Shown: piece after piece, positions 7,827 through 7,863 of the stretch
Layout of the letters: each line of letters opens with the position of its first letter
Numbering within the stretch: position 1 is the first letter of the stretch
Source of the DNA: Flavobacteriaceae bacterium
GTDB taxonomy: Bacteria; Bacteroidota; Bacteroidia; Flavobacteriales; Flavobacteriaceae
Direction: 5' to 3'
Assembly (NCBI GenBank): GCA_030618945.1
Contig: JAUXCI010000116.1
Location: 1 to 7,863 of the forward strand
DNA: 7,863 bases
The notes under the pieces: generated by a model
Seen by the model: only the letters and a program-made list of their open reading frames with translations
Databases searched by the model: none
Told to the model about the DNA's origin: nothing
Program-made: the position numbers and the translations under genes

Positions 7827-7834
7827 CAAATATA
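7827..7834 (-). promoter_or_regulatory. Candidate -7 promoter element of the marR-fadNAE operon
   Basis: On the minus strand this reads TATATTTG, an exact TAnnTTTG match and the same octamer as upstream of the propeller gene. It ends only 3 bases before the marR ATG, so a transcript would be leaderless or nearly so if this start codon is used. Only 29 bases remain upstream in the window and no TTG/TTTG -33 element is evident in them. The real promoter may lie further upstream. Confidence 0.35.
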
Positions 7835-7842
7835 GCAAAAAA

Positions 7843-7860
7843 TACTATGCATGCATAATA
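7843..7860. promoter_or_regulatory. Candidate MarR operator: 18-base near-palindrome
   Basis: The core TATGCATGCATA (7846-7857) is a perfect 12-base palindrome. Extending it to TACTATGCATGCATAATA gives 18 bases with only one mismatched pair (7845/7858). Size and symmetry fit a MarR dimer site. It lies 8 bases upstream of the candidate -7 element, where a bound repressor would block RNA polymerase. This is inference from position and symmetry; the window ends 3 bases further on. Confidence 0.45.
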
Positions 7861-7863
7861 AAA

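Noticed and set aside
7824..7838. Five-residue N-terminal extension of MarR from a TTG start
   Set aside because: The extension overlaps the TATATTTG promoter candidate, uses a rare start codon and has no ribosome-binding site; the ATG at 7821-7823 gives a normal MarR length.
1..7863. Search for mobile elements, CRISPR arrays, tRNA genes, defence or phage genes
   Set aside because: No transposase or integrase motifs, spaced repeats, tRNA-like folds or long direct repeats were visible; every large reading frame is metabolic, regulatory or a propeller protein.

Overview
The window is an AT-rich stretch in which every supported gene lies on the minus strand. It looks like a chromosomal fragment from a Bacteroidota bacterium, most likely a flavobacterium-type organism. 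Three things point there: upstream elements that fit the Bacteroidota -7 consensus TAnnTTTG, weak or absent Shine-Dalgarno sequences replaced by A-rich leaders, and protein sequences of the type I associate with this phylum. The phylum assignment is inference from composition and motifs, not from a database search.

The right-hand three quarters (positions 1879-7863) is one compact fatty-acid beta-oxidation operon. In transcription order it holds a MarR-family regulator, a two-activity 3-hydroxyacyl-CoA dehydrogenase/enoyl-CoA hydratase (FadN type), a 3-ketoacyl-CoA thiolase (FadA) and a long acyl-CoA dehydrogenase with a C-terminal extension (FadE). The gaps are 26, 3 and 33 bases, and a strong rho-independent terminator follows fadE. 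The three enzymes cover all four reactions of the beta-oxidation spiral: FadE makes the enoyl-CoA, FadN hydrates it and oxidises the 3-hydroxyacyl-CoA, and FadA releases acetyl-CoA. Enzyme order and protein sizes match the fadNAE operon of Bacillus subtilis. No acyl-CoA synthetase and no electron-transfer flavoprotein, which FadE would need, lie in the window. An 18-base near-palindrome just upstream of marR is a candidate operator.

Left of the terminator are two further minus-strand genes, each with a plausible -7 element of its own. One encodes a secreted TolB/PD40-like beta-propeller protein of unknown role (945-1826). The other is a Gfo/Idh/MocA-family NAD(P)-dependent oxidoreductase (1-888) whose C-terminus is cut off by the window edge. 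Its motifs resemble sugar-nucleotide 3-dehydrogenases of the GnnA/WlbA type.

No gene-free stretch exceeds 300 bases; the longest gap is 109 bases (1827-1935) and holds the terminator and a promoter candidate. I saw no RNA genes, mobile elements, CRISPR arrays or long repeats, and no clearly undescribed system. The window is mostly an ordinary metabolic region with some regulatory detail worth checking.
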